NCBI RefSeq assembly: GCF_014066305.1
Contig: NW_023501070.1
Coordinates: 496,001-560,000, forward strand
Reading direction: 5' to 3'
DNA from: Letharia columbiana
Taxonomy: Eukaryota; Ascomycota; Lecanoromycetes; Lecanorales; Parmeliaceae
DNA length: 64,000 nucleotides
A model generated the notes under the pieces. It did not search any database, was not told the DNA's origin, and saw only the letters and a list, made by a program, of their open reading frames with translations. Positions within the stretch are counted from its first letter, which is position 1. The number at the start of each line of letters is the position of its first letter. The position numbers were made by a program, and so were the translations under genes. Below are positions 39,285 to 50,395 of this stretch, piece after piece.

Positions 39285-39612
39285 TATAAGTAAATACTTT
39301 ATAAATTAAATTTATAATTCTTTTTTAAATTAGAGCTATCGAGTAAATTTAATAAGCGATATTTAATAAGCGATATTTAAATTTTTTATCTTTAAAGAAC
39401 TATAAGATTAAACTTTAAGATTTTTTTATTTTTAGAAAGCGTAACTTGCGATCTATAATTAAAAAAAAAATTATTAAATTTTAATAGAAGATAGTAAAGT
39501 TATTAAAAGATTAAAAGTAGAAGAAGAGATTTTAATAATTATAAATATTAATTTATTTATCTATAATATCTAATTAAAAAGTATAAATCTATTAAATTTA
39601 TAATTAACTATA
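39285..39612 (+). repeat. Family A variant, plus orientation
   Basis: The short form, nearly the same as 21853-22250, joined head to head with the preceding minus copy. Confidence 0.5.
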
Positions 39613-39614
39613 TA

Positions 39615-40072
39615 TATACGAGTAAAGATTTATAAATCAAATTTATAATTATTTTTTTAATTAGAGCTATCGAGTAAGTAGATAAGCGATCTTTGATAAG
39701 CGATCTTTGGTGAGCGAACTTTGATGAGCGATATTTGAATTCCTTGCGCTTTAATAATTATAAGACTAAATTTCAAAATTCTTAAAAATTCGGAAAGCAC
39801 AAATAGCGCTTTAAAATTTAAAAAAAGAATCTTAAAAATTTAATAGAAAACAAAGAAGTAATTCTATGTGTTAATAATATACATCTCTTTTTTTAATAAG
39901 AGAGGTATAAGAGGGCGAGATTTTAATAATTACGGATGCTAATTTATTTATTCGCGATAACTTAGTCGATTTAATTAAAGAGCGTAGTAAATCTAAATTA
40001 ATAATTAACTATATATATAAATTTAAGATTTTTAAGCTTAATTCTATCTTATTCTTTTATATATACTAATAT
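39615..40072 (+). repeat. Family A, plus orientation
   Basis: Starts TATACGAGTAAAG and ends ATATATACTAATATT. Several CA and TG sites survive near 39700-39790 (GGTGAGCGAAC). Confidence 0.6.
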
Positions 40073-40109
40073 TTAAGATTTTTTAACTTAGCTCTATCTT
40101 ATTCTATTA

Positions 40110-40543
40110 ATATATACGAGTAAAGATTTATAAATTAAATTCATAATCATTTTTTTAATTAGAGCTATCGAGTAAGTAGATAAGCGATCTTTAATAAGCG
40201 AACTTTAATAAGCGATATTTGAATTCCTTACGCTTTAATAATTATAAGACTAAATTTCAAAATTCTTAAAAATTCGAAAAGCACAAACAGCGCTTTAAAA
40301 TTTAAAAAAAGAATCTCAAAATTTTAATAGAAAATAAAAAAGTTATTCTATATATTAATAATATATATCTATTTTTTTAATAAGGGAGGCGTAGAAGGGC
40401 GAGATTTTAATAATTGCGAACGCTAATTTATTTACTCGTAATATCTAATTAAAAAGCGTAGCGAACTCGAATCTATAATTAGCTATATATATAAATTTAA
40501 GATTTTCTAATTTAATTCTATCTTATTCTATTATTAGTATATA
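40110..40543 (+). repeat. Family A, plus orientation, tandem with previous copy
   Basis: Same orientation and boundaries as the copy before it, and ends at ATTATTAGTATATATAATAG, where it meets the next copy tail to tail. Confidence 0.6.
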
Positions 40544-40545
40544 TA

Positions 40546-41122
40546 ATAGAATAAGATAGAATTAAATTAGAAAATCTTAAATTTATATATATAATTAATT
40601 ATTAATTTATTAGATCTACGCTTTTTAATTAGATATCGCGAATAAATAAATTAATATTCGTAATTATTAAAAAAAATAGGTATATATTATTAATATATAA
40701 AAAAACTTTTTTATTTTCTATTAACTTTTTAAGATTTTAAATTTTAAATTTTAAAGCGTAATCTACGCTTTTCGAATTTTTAAGAATTTTAAAATTTAAT
40801 CTTATAATTATTAAAGTGTAAGAAATTTAAATATCGCTTATTAGAGTTCGCTCGATAGCCGAATAGCCCTAATTAAAAAAAAATAGATATATATTATTTA
40901 ATTTTAGAATAACCTTTTTATTTTCTATTAAATATTTAAATTTTTTTATTTAAATTATAGAGTATAATATAGGCTTTTAGATAAAAAAAGAATTACTAAA
41001 TTTAGTCTTATAAATATTTAAAGATAAGAAATTCAGATATCACTTATCAAAGATCGCTCATCAAAATTTACTCGACAGCCCCCCGATCAAAAAAAAAGAT
41101 TATAAATTTAATTTATAAATCT
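40546..41122 (-). repeat. Family A, minus orientation, long form
   Basis: Tail-to-tail with the preceding plus copy, giving a palindromic junction around 40535-40560. It keeps an unmutated patch at 41040-41090. Confidence 0.6.
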
Positions 41123-41124
41123 TT

Positions 41125-41518
41125 ACTCGTATACTAATAAAAGAATAAGATAAAACTAAGCTTAAAAATCTTAAATTTATATATATAGTTAATTATAAAT
41201 TCGAGGTTATTATCTCTTCTAACTAGACTATTTAAGTTAGCTCGCTAGCTCTTTCGAGCTCTCTTATTAAAAAAATAAATATATATTATTTATAAATAAA
41301 ATAACTTTTTTATTTTCTATTAAAATTTTGATATTTTTTTTTAAATTATAAAGTATAGTTTACGCTTTCTAACGCTAAAAGAATTATAAGATTTAATCTT
41401 ATAATTATTTAAAAATAAGAAGTTTAAATATCGCTTTTAAAGTTCGCTTATTAAATTTACTTAATAGTTCTAATTAAAAAAATAGATTATAAATTTAATT
41501 TATAAATCTAAACTCGTT
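41125..41518 (-). repeat. Family A variant, minus orientation
   Basis: Colinear with 21303-21722. It is the last repeat copy before the hairpin at the island edge. Confidence 0.5.
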
Positions 41519-41520
41519 AT

Positions 41521-41676
41521 ATACTCGTATTATTTAGAATTAAGCTATCTCGCTTAATAGCGCCGAGAGAATTAACTAATCAAACTACGATTTTCGCGAT
41601 AAACTAAGTAGTTTAATTAATTAACTCTCTCGGCGCTATTAAGCGAGATAGCTTACTTCTAAATAGTACGAGTATA
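41521..41676. repeat. Foldback hairpin element (arms about 68 bp)
   Basis: 41521-41588 and 41608-41676 are reverse complements with about six mismatches and a loop of roughly 20 bases. The arms share AAGCTATCTCGCTTAATAGC and the CGCCGAGAGA motif. The outer ends read ATACTCGTA and TACGAGTAT, with TA on both sides. It has no coding content and lies exactly at the boundary of the AT-rich block and gene island 2. It may be a miniature foldback transposon. Confidence 0.8.
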
Positions 41677-41866
41677 TTAATATTAATAATAATTTCTCTT
41701 TTAGATAAAGCTATATCTATTCGCTAAGGGAGGTACTAAATATTAAGTACGCTAGACGTCGCGCTTACGGGCTTAAGCAGTTAAGCGTACTTCCTATCTC
41801 ATAAATATTAGGCACCTGGCACACTACATTTGTGACTATCAAATGTCAACTCAATGAACGATCAAT

Positions 41867-42709
41867 ATGGAAGCTATAGATCTCGTACCGTTGATCAAAT
41901 CGTTAGACGATAACATTGATGACCTCGAAGAGGCGCTCGAGCCTCTACTCAAAAGCGCTGTATCAGATACCGCTGGGAAGTTACCTCTCTTGGACAAAGC
42001 GCAGCTTTATGTCCTTGTTACCTATGCTATTGAGTCCATATTGTTCTGTACGTCTGCAGGAGCAAAACAGTTTCTTGAGGCTAATCGTCATAGCCTATCT
42101 CCGACTCAATGGTGTCAATTCCAAAGAACATCCAGTCTTTCGAGAGTTGACCCGGGTCAAACACTACTTCGAGAAGATCAAGGCTGCGGAGTCAGCGGAA
42201 ACCAGACAGAATGTGACACTGGACAAGGCAGCTGCGGGCCGCTTCATCAAAAATGCACTGGTTAGCCGCACTCGCTGAGCAATAGACTTTGTAAGTGCTG
42301 ACTTCAACGTTAGGCTGGGAATAAGAGATTTGACCTCGATTTGGCAAAGCAAAGCAAAAAGGAAAGCGCAGCCACTCATACCAGATTTGAACGGTTTCCT
42401 AAGAAACAGAAATTCAGCAGCGACCCAGGAAATGGGTCAAGAGCCGTCTCCTCAAGTGACGACCCCAACACCGACACAGAGCATCTGGAGTCTTCTGAGG
42501 GACCACGTTTGAAGAGGATGAAAGTGCAGAGCATAAACGATAGAAGGGAGAGCGAGGATGGGACAAAAACAAGGACTAAACATGAGTTGAATCCTAGCTC
42601 TGGAAAGGCGTCAAAGATAGATCCAACGAATGGCGACTCAAAAGCAGAAGAACAAGAACAAGAACAAGAACAAATTGAGCAAGAAGAGGGAATGCAGGAT
42701 GGAGACTGA
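41867..42709 (+). CDS. lrp1: Exosome cofactor Lrp1/Rrp47 (C1D family)
   Basis: Exons 41867-42047, 42094-42260 and 42314-42709 give 247 residues. The N-terminal C1D/Sas10 helical domain (about 1-130) includes DNIDDLEEALEPLL, SYLRLNGV and HPVFRELTRVKHYFEKI. Splicing across the second intron (unusual GTTAGC donor) joins FIKNAL to AGNKRFDL exactly as in the family. The C-terminal tail is Lys/Ser-rich and then acidic with EQ repeats, typical of nucleic-acid-binding exosome cofactors. Lrp1 binds Rrp6 and helps the nuclear exosome process snoRNAs and 5.8S rRNA. The gene is the first in island 2, about 190 bp from the hairpin element. Confidence 0.9.
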
Positions 42710-43335
42710 GGACCTAATCACACACGGGCTTGGCTTCAACACGTCGTACCTGGCCACAATGGCCCTTGCCGATGGCAACGAAACTTAGCACAATACCTAG
42801 CTTGGTAATTACCTCGTGGCACGATGAGAGGGCAAAGATCAATTGTGAAGACGTCGGTACGATTACCTCGAAATTATGTGTACGGCGACTCTGACGAACA
42901 GACATTCTCACCTAAGAATTTTGAAGGTCGACTTGCTGCCAAATCTGGAGCCCTTCTGTCTCAGGACTACTTGAATTCATGGAGTTGGGCAGATATCGAC
43001 CGCCTGGAACGTGGAGCGCCAAGTAATAGCATACTGGATGTCTGCGTTGGACACGGCGGTAGTCACTCATTGTCTATACATATCAACAAATCCGGCAACA
43101 AAAGTGTCATCGTCGGCAAACAATGTTTGGACGGACAGAATTAATTTGCACTGTATATTATTTAATTCTTGTAAACTCGTATCGAAAAGTTCGTAAATTT
43201 GGCTAGTGCATTTTCCGGTAACAGGGACTTTGCCATCGCGTTTCTAGCTTCTTCCCCCTTCGTTCTAAAAATTCACATCCAATATCACTGGCAATCTCGA
43301 CCCACCAACTTTCTCAATCAATCAGAAATTAGAAA
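42710..43335. other. Intergenic region, no supported gene
   Basis: An open stretch of 106 codons (42824-43144) exists on the plus strand, but it has no family resemblance, no clear continuation through introns and non-gene-like composition, so I do not call it. The last 90 bases are pyrimidine-rich with a CCAAT box near 43279, suiting a promoter for the next gene. Confidence 0.4.
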
Positions 43336-43988
43336 ATGCCTCGCTCTCGTGGAGGTAGCGGTGGCCGTGGCCGCCCTTCTGCGCCTTCTCGACCTGCTGC
43401 TGCTCCAGCTAGGCCTGCTGCTACACCCTCTCAACAATCTTCACGAGGTGCCAGCACAGCAGCTCACCCTCCAGCCCACGCCCAGCAATCCGGTGCTCCC
43501 ACTCAGCAGGGTAAGAGTCCTGGGCTCTTCGGACAGATGGCCTCTACAGCCGCGTAAGCTTGACCCGTTCTTGTCGTTCATCTCTCTGCCCTTTTCAACT
43601 GTCAGGTTATTATGACCTTAATGATGATATTATTATGGATCACAACGCTGATATTATGATAGTGGTGTGGCAGTAGGCTCAAGTATCGGCCACGCCATTG
43701 GAGGAATGTTTGGAGGGTCTAGCGCCCCCACTGAGCAACAACAAGCAGACAACGCTGTCGCTAGCCAGGCCAACGAGAGCAGTTCTCAGAGCATTGCCTG
43801 GGGTCCTCGAAGCTGTGAGACGGATGCGAAAAGCTTCACCAAATGTCTTGACGAGAATCAGGGCAACATGCAGATCTGTGGCTGGTATTTGGATCAACTG
43901 GTGATTGCCACATGAGAGATCTTAGTCCTGGGACTGATGCTGATACGTTGTACAGAAAGCTTGCCAGCAAGCGGCCAGTCAGTACTAG
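43336..43988 (+). CDS. mix17: Mitochondrial intermembrane-space twin CX9C protein Mix17 (CHCHD2/10 family)
   Basis: Exons 43336-43553, 43663-43900 and 43956-43988 give 162 residues. The Arg/Ala/Pro/Ser-rich N-terminus (PRSRGGSGGRGRPSAP) is a targeting-like region, followed by a Gly/Ala-rich hydrophobic segment (GVAVGSSIGHAIGGMFGG) and the C-terminal CHCH domain. The first pair is C-ETDAKSFTK-C. The second pair needs the tiny third exon: reading through at 43900 would stop after CGWYLDQLVIAT, but splicing 43901-43955 gives CGWYLDQLKACQQAASQY, restoring the last CX9C cysteine. The family is imported through Mia40 and acts in the intermembrane space. The second donor is GTGATT, which is weak. 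Confidence 0.9.
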
Positions 43989-44989
43989 AGAGGGTAGACT
44001 AAGCAATCGCTACCTAGGACGGCGAGGATGGAACGAATTGGCGTCTGCATCATCATAGGAGTCGAATTCTTCCTTAAGCTGCAAGTCGTTGGCGGGCCTT
44101 CCAGCGAGCATAGCGTTTCATTACTTTGGGAGCCATTTCCCGCTCCTTTTACCTATAGACTCTCTCGGCAAACAACCTCGCTCTATTCACACTGATTGGG
44201 ATGCTATCGTTAAAATCTCTCCATATGCCTTGTATACGTATCTTACAATCGTTGCCAGCACTACCAATCCACGAAAGCTCTGATGTGATGGTCCACTTAT
44301 CAGATTTACCCAGTCTGTGCCTAAAAGGTCACAGTAGGTATCAACTAAGACCCTTTAAGCAGCTAACACAGTATATCTCTCTGCTCGTTCATTTGCTGCG
44401 TACCAAAACCATGAAGCCCTATCTTAGGAAAGTGCGGTACAGGTGAATCAGACTGTTGATCTGGAGAGGGCAACGACGAACTGCAGTAGAGACTTTGAGC
44501 GAAGATTAATGTCACTTTTGGATATTAATAATGGCCTGGCTTGTCAATCATCACTCCTACGCGATGTTCTCTGCTTCTTATCACCGAACAGCCATCTCAT
44601 TACATATCCGTTTTGCAATAGTTGTATATCGCTCCTCAATGCGCGTTCGGGCATTTGACGGTTTGCAGCATAATCCACGGTGTGGTCATGTTGATATCAT
44701 GACATACACGATTTCACGAAGCGGTCAGAGCCGAAGGCTCTCGCGATCTCCGTTCAATACGCTTCATGGGCAAAGTACTTAAAGCTCGTTCTGTCATCAA
44801 CATAGAGCCACTGAATTTATCGAATCTCAAGGGCAGTTGTCTTGGGAACGAAACTTAGTTTGGGATGGAATTGCATACAAGACATGCCACTGTGGCTTGA
44901 TTTCTCCCCACTGAACTGATTGCACAATCAAACTACCTATGTCGCCTCGCTAATTGCATTTGTGTAATATGCAAGCTTTCGTCATCCCG
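43989..44989. other. 1-kb convergent intergenic region, no supported gene
   Basis: This lies between two 3' ends. Short open stretches on the plus strand (up to 83 codons) overlap each other in different frames and show no protein family features. I see no tRNA-like fold. Confidence 0.5.
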
Positions 44990-46731
44990 TCATTCGTCTT
45001 TGTCCCTTGAATCTCGTTGTGGCTCAAAGTTCAACTATGAAGATTAGTGCCAGTTCAAGTGTATAGCCACTAGGGCACATTACCTGATTGCCATTGTATA
45101 GCTGGTGATTGTCTTGGTCGTCTCGCTCATCTCGTAAAGTGCGAATGTTGACACCCGATCCTGTCCCTGCGCCCGCTTCGTGGTTCCCTTGCATTGTAGC
45201 ATCATGGGCCGTTGCCCGCCCGAGTCCTAGGAGTGTTCCAAGGGCTCCGGTAATAGCACCAGCACCGGCAGATACTACGTTGTAACCAGCTGAGGCCCCT
45301 TTCGAAACGATACTTTGCCCACCGCTGTAAGCAGCTGTATAGCCCTGGACTGGAACTATGACAAGAGTGGCACTAGGAGTAAGTCCAAGAGACTGCAAGC
45401 TGTCTTCCTCTTCTGAAATAGACAACGTCTGGTTTGGCATTGGCGTCAAAACTTGCTTAAATGTGTAGGGAACGTCGTCAATCTTTTGTTGATCTATCCA
45501 GGGCCGGACATTCCCTCGCAGTGTCTGATCAGAAGGGAATCTGCTCCGAACTGTGCTTCCGTCAAATAACCGAACTTGTACGGCGCATTCTTTAGATCTG
45601 GTTGGTTTCGAAAAGTTGACTTCACTCGCCAACTGCTGGTCAACAAGTCCACCAGCCCCATCAGTCCCTTCTGATTCTGCCTTGGCGATTGCTCTGCGAC
45701 GCTCTTCTTTCTCCTTACGCTCAGCTTTGTCGTGCTCGATCTGCCTCAAGATTCTCTCGCGTTCCAGCTTCGCTTCCTGTTGTCGTTTCCTCTGCTGTGC
45801 TGCATACGTAGCTTGATTAGCCTTAGCCGAGTCCGGAGCGACAACCATAGCTTCTTTTCGAGCCTCTGCTTTGGCTTTCCGCTCTGACTTCTCAGCAGCA
45901 TCCTTTTCCTTTTTGTCTATTTCCAGTCTACGACGGCGATCCGCAAGTAAGTTCTGCACGGTTTGGGAGGGCTGGCCGCCAGGAGAGGCTGAAGAAGGTG
46001 CCGTGGACTGAATCGCATTTGAGGGAACAGCGGCTGTGGGGTCCACGTTTTGGTTGCGTGATGGGGGCATGTTTACGTGATCGGCTGTGTTGCGAGCTGC
46101 GGACGGCGAATTGTTAGGGTCAGAGTTGAGCGTGGTCGACTGAAGTGAAGGAGGTGGAGAAGCTGGGCCAAGGCTACCGGTTTCATGCGACGTGTCAGGC
46201 TCATCTGAGGAGAATTGAGCTGAAGATGACCTTGTAGCAAGTGTTGGAGCCCAAGGAACAGTTTGATCTAAGGTGTGTTGTGTTATGGATGGGTCTGAGG
46301 CAGGTGTTGGCGAGAAAGTTGTATGTTGAGGCTGAGGCGATCTGGAGGTCAAAACCCTCAAGATTGCAGCTTTGAACTCATTTTTTTCTTCTCCAGCTCG
46401 AAGATCAAGGGCAAGTTGGCCATTATTTATTATGATGAAGGCGGGTAAGACTGGAACAGGGTAGTATGCTGCGAGATGTTGAGCTTCTTGTGATCCGCCA
46501 TTGATGAGGAGTGTGATGGCCTTTGTTGTCAAAGCAGTGGTGATCTGCTCATCCTTCAAGAAGTCTACTTCCCATAGGGAGCTTTGCTCATCATCACCTT
46601 GCTCCAGTCAGTCGGAGGCCAATTTCAAGCAGAGTGTAGAGAGACACACCCTTGACAAAGCAAGCCACGGACTTGGATTCGCTCAAAGCTAGAGCGATGC
46701 CTGACTGCAGATCTCCGTCGAAGAACATCAT
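44990..46731 (-). CDS. UBX-domain protein (thioredoxin-like UAS plus UBX)
   Basis: Exons on the minus strand are 46731-46650, 46597-45084 and 45034-44990, giving 546 residues. The N-terminal thioredoxin-like UAS fold starts FFDGDLQSGIALALSESKS and runs to about 110. A Ser/Pro/Thr-rich linker follows, then a charged coiled coil (about 245-335), the UBX domain (about 365-445, with VQVRLFDGSTVRSRFPSDQT) and a Gly/Ala-rich stretch. The ending NIRTLRDERDDQDNHQLYNG continues into the short last exon (NQLNFEPQRDSRDKDE). UBX domains bind the AAA ATPase Cdc48/p97, so this is probably an adaptor for ubiquitin-dependent degradation. The second codon is also ATG. It is divergently transcribed from SHY1 across 183 bp. 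Confidence 0.85.
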
Positions 46732-46914
46732 CGTATTAGTAGTCCTTGGGAGACCGCAAATGTAGGACTGACAGGTTGAAACAGAGGAAGTGTGACGATC
46801 TTCATGAGCCCAGCGCCGGGTGGTCAGAGTGAAGTTTGGCTCGAATTCCAGGTAGTTACTCTATGCCGAGGCCAATCACCAGAATGTGTCATATATTTAC
46901 AAACTGCAGCAACC
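46732..46914. promoter_or_regulatory. Shared divergent promoter of the UBX gene and SHY1
   Basis: There are only 183 bp between the two predicted start codons, so both promoters must lie here or overlap the 5' UTRs. No TATA box is obvious. Confidence 0.5.
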
Positions 46915-48052
46915 ATGAAAACCTCACTGTTCGCTTCCCCCTTCTCGAAATCCACAAGATTGACATCGCTTCGAACAGCCCTACGTCCTCGAATATGCCC
47001 CAAGTGCGAGCAACCATCGCCCTTCCAGCGGAGATATGCACACACCCCCGCTGATGACCCTTACTTCCAATCGATCGTTGACAACCCGGCTGTGCCAGTT
47101 AGAAGTGGCCAAAAGCATGGCCCAGGCCTGATAGTGCTCAGTAAACCTCCTGGCCAGTCTAGTACCCCGTTCTATTACCTGACGCCACACAGTACTCATC
47201 CCAGCCATTGCATTTGGCCTCGGGACATGGCAGGTCTTCAGGCTTCGATGGAAAACAGACTTGATAGCGAGATTTGAAGATCGTATTCTCAAGCCGCCCC
47301 TGCCCTTACCGCCACGTATAGACCCAGCTGCCATCAAAGACTTTGACTATCGACGAGTTGTCACGACAGGCCTTCTACGACATGATCAGGAGATGCTCAT
47401 TGGGCCACGAGTGCACGATGGCAATGATGGATACCTAGTGGTAACGCCATTACAACGCGAAGGAATTGCATCGACAATACTAGTGAACAGAGGCTGGATT
47501 CCCAAGAAGTTCAAGCGGCAGGTGGACAGGCAGGCAGGTCTACCCATTGGGGAAGTCACCGTGGAGGGGTTACTTAGAGAGCCATGGAAAAAGAACATGT
47601 TCACGCCAGACAACAAGCCTGAGCTGGGCGAGTTCTACTTTCCAGATGTCGAGCAAATGGCAAAGTTTACTGGAAGCGATCCAGTCTGGATAGAAGAAAC
47701 CATGGGTATGGCTCATACGGCGGCTCACAATTCAGATAGCTGACGAAGTTGGCAGTACCGGATCTTCTGAAAGCGTATGATAGAGAGGCTGTAGGAATTC
47801 CAATAGGTCGGCCAGCTGAAGTGAACCTGAGAAATAACCACACGCAGTATATCTTTACTTGGTAAGCAATGCTCAGGGGTATCATCTGTAACCACGCTAT
47901 GCGCCAAACACAAGTTCGCGAGTCCAAAGAATACTGATGCCAAATCGATTAGGTACGCCTTGTCGGCTGCTACAGCCATCATGTTCTGGATGGTCGTGAA
48001 AAAGCCACCGTCGGATTCTATCAGGCGAGTCCGCCAGAATAAGGAGTGGTAG
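46915..48052 (+). CDS. shy1: Cytochrome c oxidase assembly factor Shy1/SURF1
   Basis: Exons 46915-47140, 47193-47705, 47756-47861 and 47953-48052 give 314 residues. There is an Arg/Ser-rich presequence, then the first membrane helix with LIPAIAFGLGTWQVFRLRWK (about 75-95), including the family GTWQ motif. The SURF1 core follows, with DFDYRRVVTTG, STILVNRGWIPK and EGLLREPWKKNMFTPDN. The second helix is near the C-terminus (IFTWYALSAATAIMFWMVV), and the protein ends with a short basic tail. All four exons join in frame through canonical introns with GCTGAC-like branch sites. Shy1 sits in the mitochondrial inner membrane and helps mature Cox1. Confidence 0.95.
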
Positions 48053-48361
48053 AAGCCTCGACTTCGAGACATCCGCCGAAAGCCAAATCATGTGTTCCCA
48101 GCGACTCTTCTTAGGGATGTGTGAAGGAGCGTTCTCTGCTAGATCGATCAATTTTGGGGGCTCCTTCGAGAAAATGCAGATGCTGCGCGCGAGATAAGCT
48201 TTGCGGGATCCATAACACAGGAACGTGAGTTGTGTTCATATGCGAGTATGGGACGCTGGCGGTCTTGACGAGGAGAGCCTTCAAGCCATGGAACTCCAAG
48301 CTTGGTCTCGGTTAGAGCATTGGATTTCAAAGATTATCGGCTGGCGAGTAACCGAACCTTG
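48053..48361. other. Convergent intergenic region, no gene
   Basis: Lies between the SHY1 and CENP-T 3' ends. Minus-strand open stretches here (about 60 to 115 codons) antisense to SHY1 are shadows with no family features. Confidence 0.5.
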
Positions 48362-50175
48362 TCACTCTACACCTTCCACTCCATCTCTATCAATGACTGT
48401 AAGCGGGTGTCGCCTCTTCAGTCGGCCTACTTTGGCGATCGGCATTCGTATTCCCTGGAGCAGCTCTCCCGATAGATACTTCTTGGCCAACGAGAAGGGC
48501 GTCGTTGTGGCAGACACTTGCCGCTGTCTGTCTCACGGATGAGCTTTGGAGCTGTGTGTCATGACAGTCTTACGCCGGGCCAAGAGTTGGAATGACGTAC
48601 CGCAACATGACAGCAATGACATCGTTTTCGCCAATTTTCCGTCTTCCCGCATGGTTAGCGAAGACACCAAGATCGATACTGAGCTGTTCGAAGTATTGGT
48701 CAATAGCCTCAGTGATGGCCTCAAGTGTTTCCTTGTCTATTATAGTCGATTTGCTGCCCAGTGATCGAGCGAAAGTAGATGCAATATTTTTAGTGACCCC
48801 AGCGGGAAAGCTGGGATACGGAAACCCCTGGCGTGACTTCTTCATGGGTCTCGGCGCTCTCCTTCCGGCTTTAGCCTTCGTGATGGAATTGGTGGGTCTC
48901 ACGTTGAGTACACTTTGCTCAGGCTCCTTGTCGAGGCCTCCAAGCTGTTGCTCGTCTGGGAAGTTTGCCTCCGCGGAAGAACGTCTGGACTGAAGCACTG
49001 GGATATTGAGAATGAAGGGAGACTTTCCTTCGCCCTCGAGCTCCCGTGCCTGCTGTATTCTGTTGGAATGACCTTCGCGACGATCGTGATCTTTGTACAT
49101 GGCGCGCCGCAAGCCTTCTCTTTCATCACTATGCGGGGTCAGCATTGCTCTCACCCAGCCTTTCTAGATGACTACTGACCCGGAGCTCGATTTCCCTCCA
49201 AGAACTCCGAAGTCATCCTCGTCTGCATCGGGCGCAATTTGCAATACGCTACCCTCGAACAGAGGCTGCGATACATCGTTTAGGCCCAACGCACTCGGAT
49301 CATCGAATAGGTTACTGCCCCGGACAGTACCAAAGCTGCCTCGGGAGAGCCTTCCCGGTGGTTGATCATCCAGAGCACGCCGCCCAATCTCTATTGATCT
49401 TCCGGTCTGTTCTCCCGCTTCTAATTGCATTGACAGCCGTGGAGGCGCCAGCTGAAAATTGTCGTCTTCATCTGCTCGATCTTCAATCGCGATGGAGAAG
49501 CTGGGTCGCTGCAGCTCTAGACCATCTTCGATATTGTTGCCTTCAGTTACGCTGCGCTCATTTTGTTCAAGGTGCGATGGAAGAGAAGATGGTTGGCTAT
49601 TCAAAGCCAGAACTAAGGTCCTTCGCTATCAGCTCGATTCAAAGTGCAGTGGGCTGGAAACCAACTCTTGCTAAGGTTTCTAAGTGCATCCCTTGGTGTT
49701 TCACGCTGCATACGCCTACTTTTGCGTCTATCGCGACCTGGCGTAGCCCTTCGCTGCTGCAAAGCTCTGATTGCGTGGGGTGTTGTGGGATTGCTTCTCG
49801 TCGTCAAGAATTCCTGCAGTGGCCGGCGAGCACCTGGCGTGCGCGACTTTGCGGAGAGTGCGCCGACGGCACTGCCCTGAGATGTGGTTGCGCCAACGCT
49901 AGAAGCACGTCTCCGAGGCGTTGATGGCTTTCGCATTAGTCCGGCTAGGTGTCGCAACTGGATTGAAGGGCTTGTTAGCAATAATTTCCATAACTTCGCC
50001 GGGGATTGCTAACGTTTGCAAATGGTGTTCGACCTTGTCCAGTGGGGCATGCTTGTCCGGCAGCGGAGTTTCGCGGCGTGACGCAAAATAGCTTGGATGG
50101 AGCTGAGAGCTCGTCTTCAGTTCCAGAATCTACCCTGATGTTCTCTTTGATATTTGACATTGTTTCGTACAGCAT
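48362..50175 (-). CDS. Inner kinetochore histone-fold protein CENP-T
   Basis: Minus-strand exons are 50175-50014, 49957-49666, 49612-49180, 49128-48601 and 48527-48362, giving 526 residues (521 from the next ATG at 50160). The N-terminal half is basic and full of S/T-P sites (RTPFA, STPRRR, RTPGARR, ATPGRDR, ETPRDALRNLSK), the kind phosphorylated by CDK for Ndc80 binding. An acidic middle follows. The C-terminal histone fold (about 400-490) begins YPSFPAGVTKNIASTFARSL and includes GENDVIAVMLRQRQ. It continues in the last exon with VSATTTPFSLAKKY, a typical CENP-T extension. For the last intron only the acceptor ending at 48528 keeps the family frame. CENP-T pairs with CENP-W at the centromere. 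It is head-to-head with CMS1. Confidence 0.88.
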
Positions 50176-50395
50176 AGACCTATTTACGTAGTCTCCACGA
50201 CCGAAGACTGCCTCGTGAAAGTCAAGTCTCGATTTGGGCAATTCGTAAACAAGTGACGAGGATGTATGTAACGCCAAGAAAGCGCTTGGAAGCCACGCCA
50301 CACAGGACGCACTTTGATTAGGTAACTCCGAGTCTCCGATATGCAAACCGCATCAATTTGCAAATCTACTCCTCCAAATTTTGTATTCTTCTATA
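50176..50395. promoter_or_regulatory. Divergent promoter of CENP-T and CMS1
   Basis: 220 bp separate the predicted starts. The CENP-T frame stays open into this interval but has no further ATG, supporting the chosen start. Confidence 0.45.

Noticed and set aside
22600..41500. Possible regional centromere (long AT-rich repeat block, with a CENP-T gene nearby)
   Set aside because: AT-richness is explained by RIP of identifiable retrotransposons, similar blocks recur three times in the window, and a kinetochore gene need not lie near a centromere. CENP-A ChIP would be needed.
42824..43144. 106-codon plus-strand ORF between LRP1 and MIX17
   Set aside because: No family resemblance, no splice continuation, and it occupies a probable promoter region.
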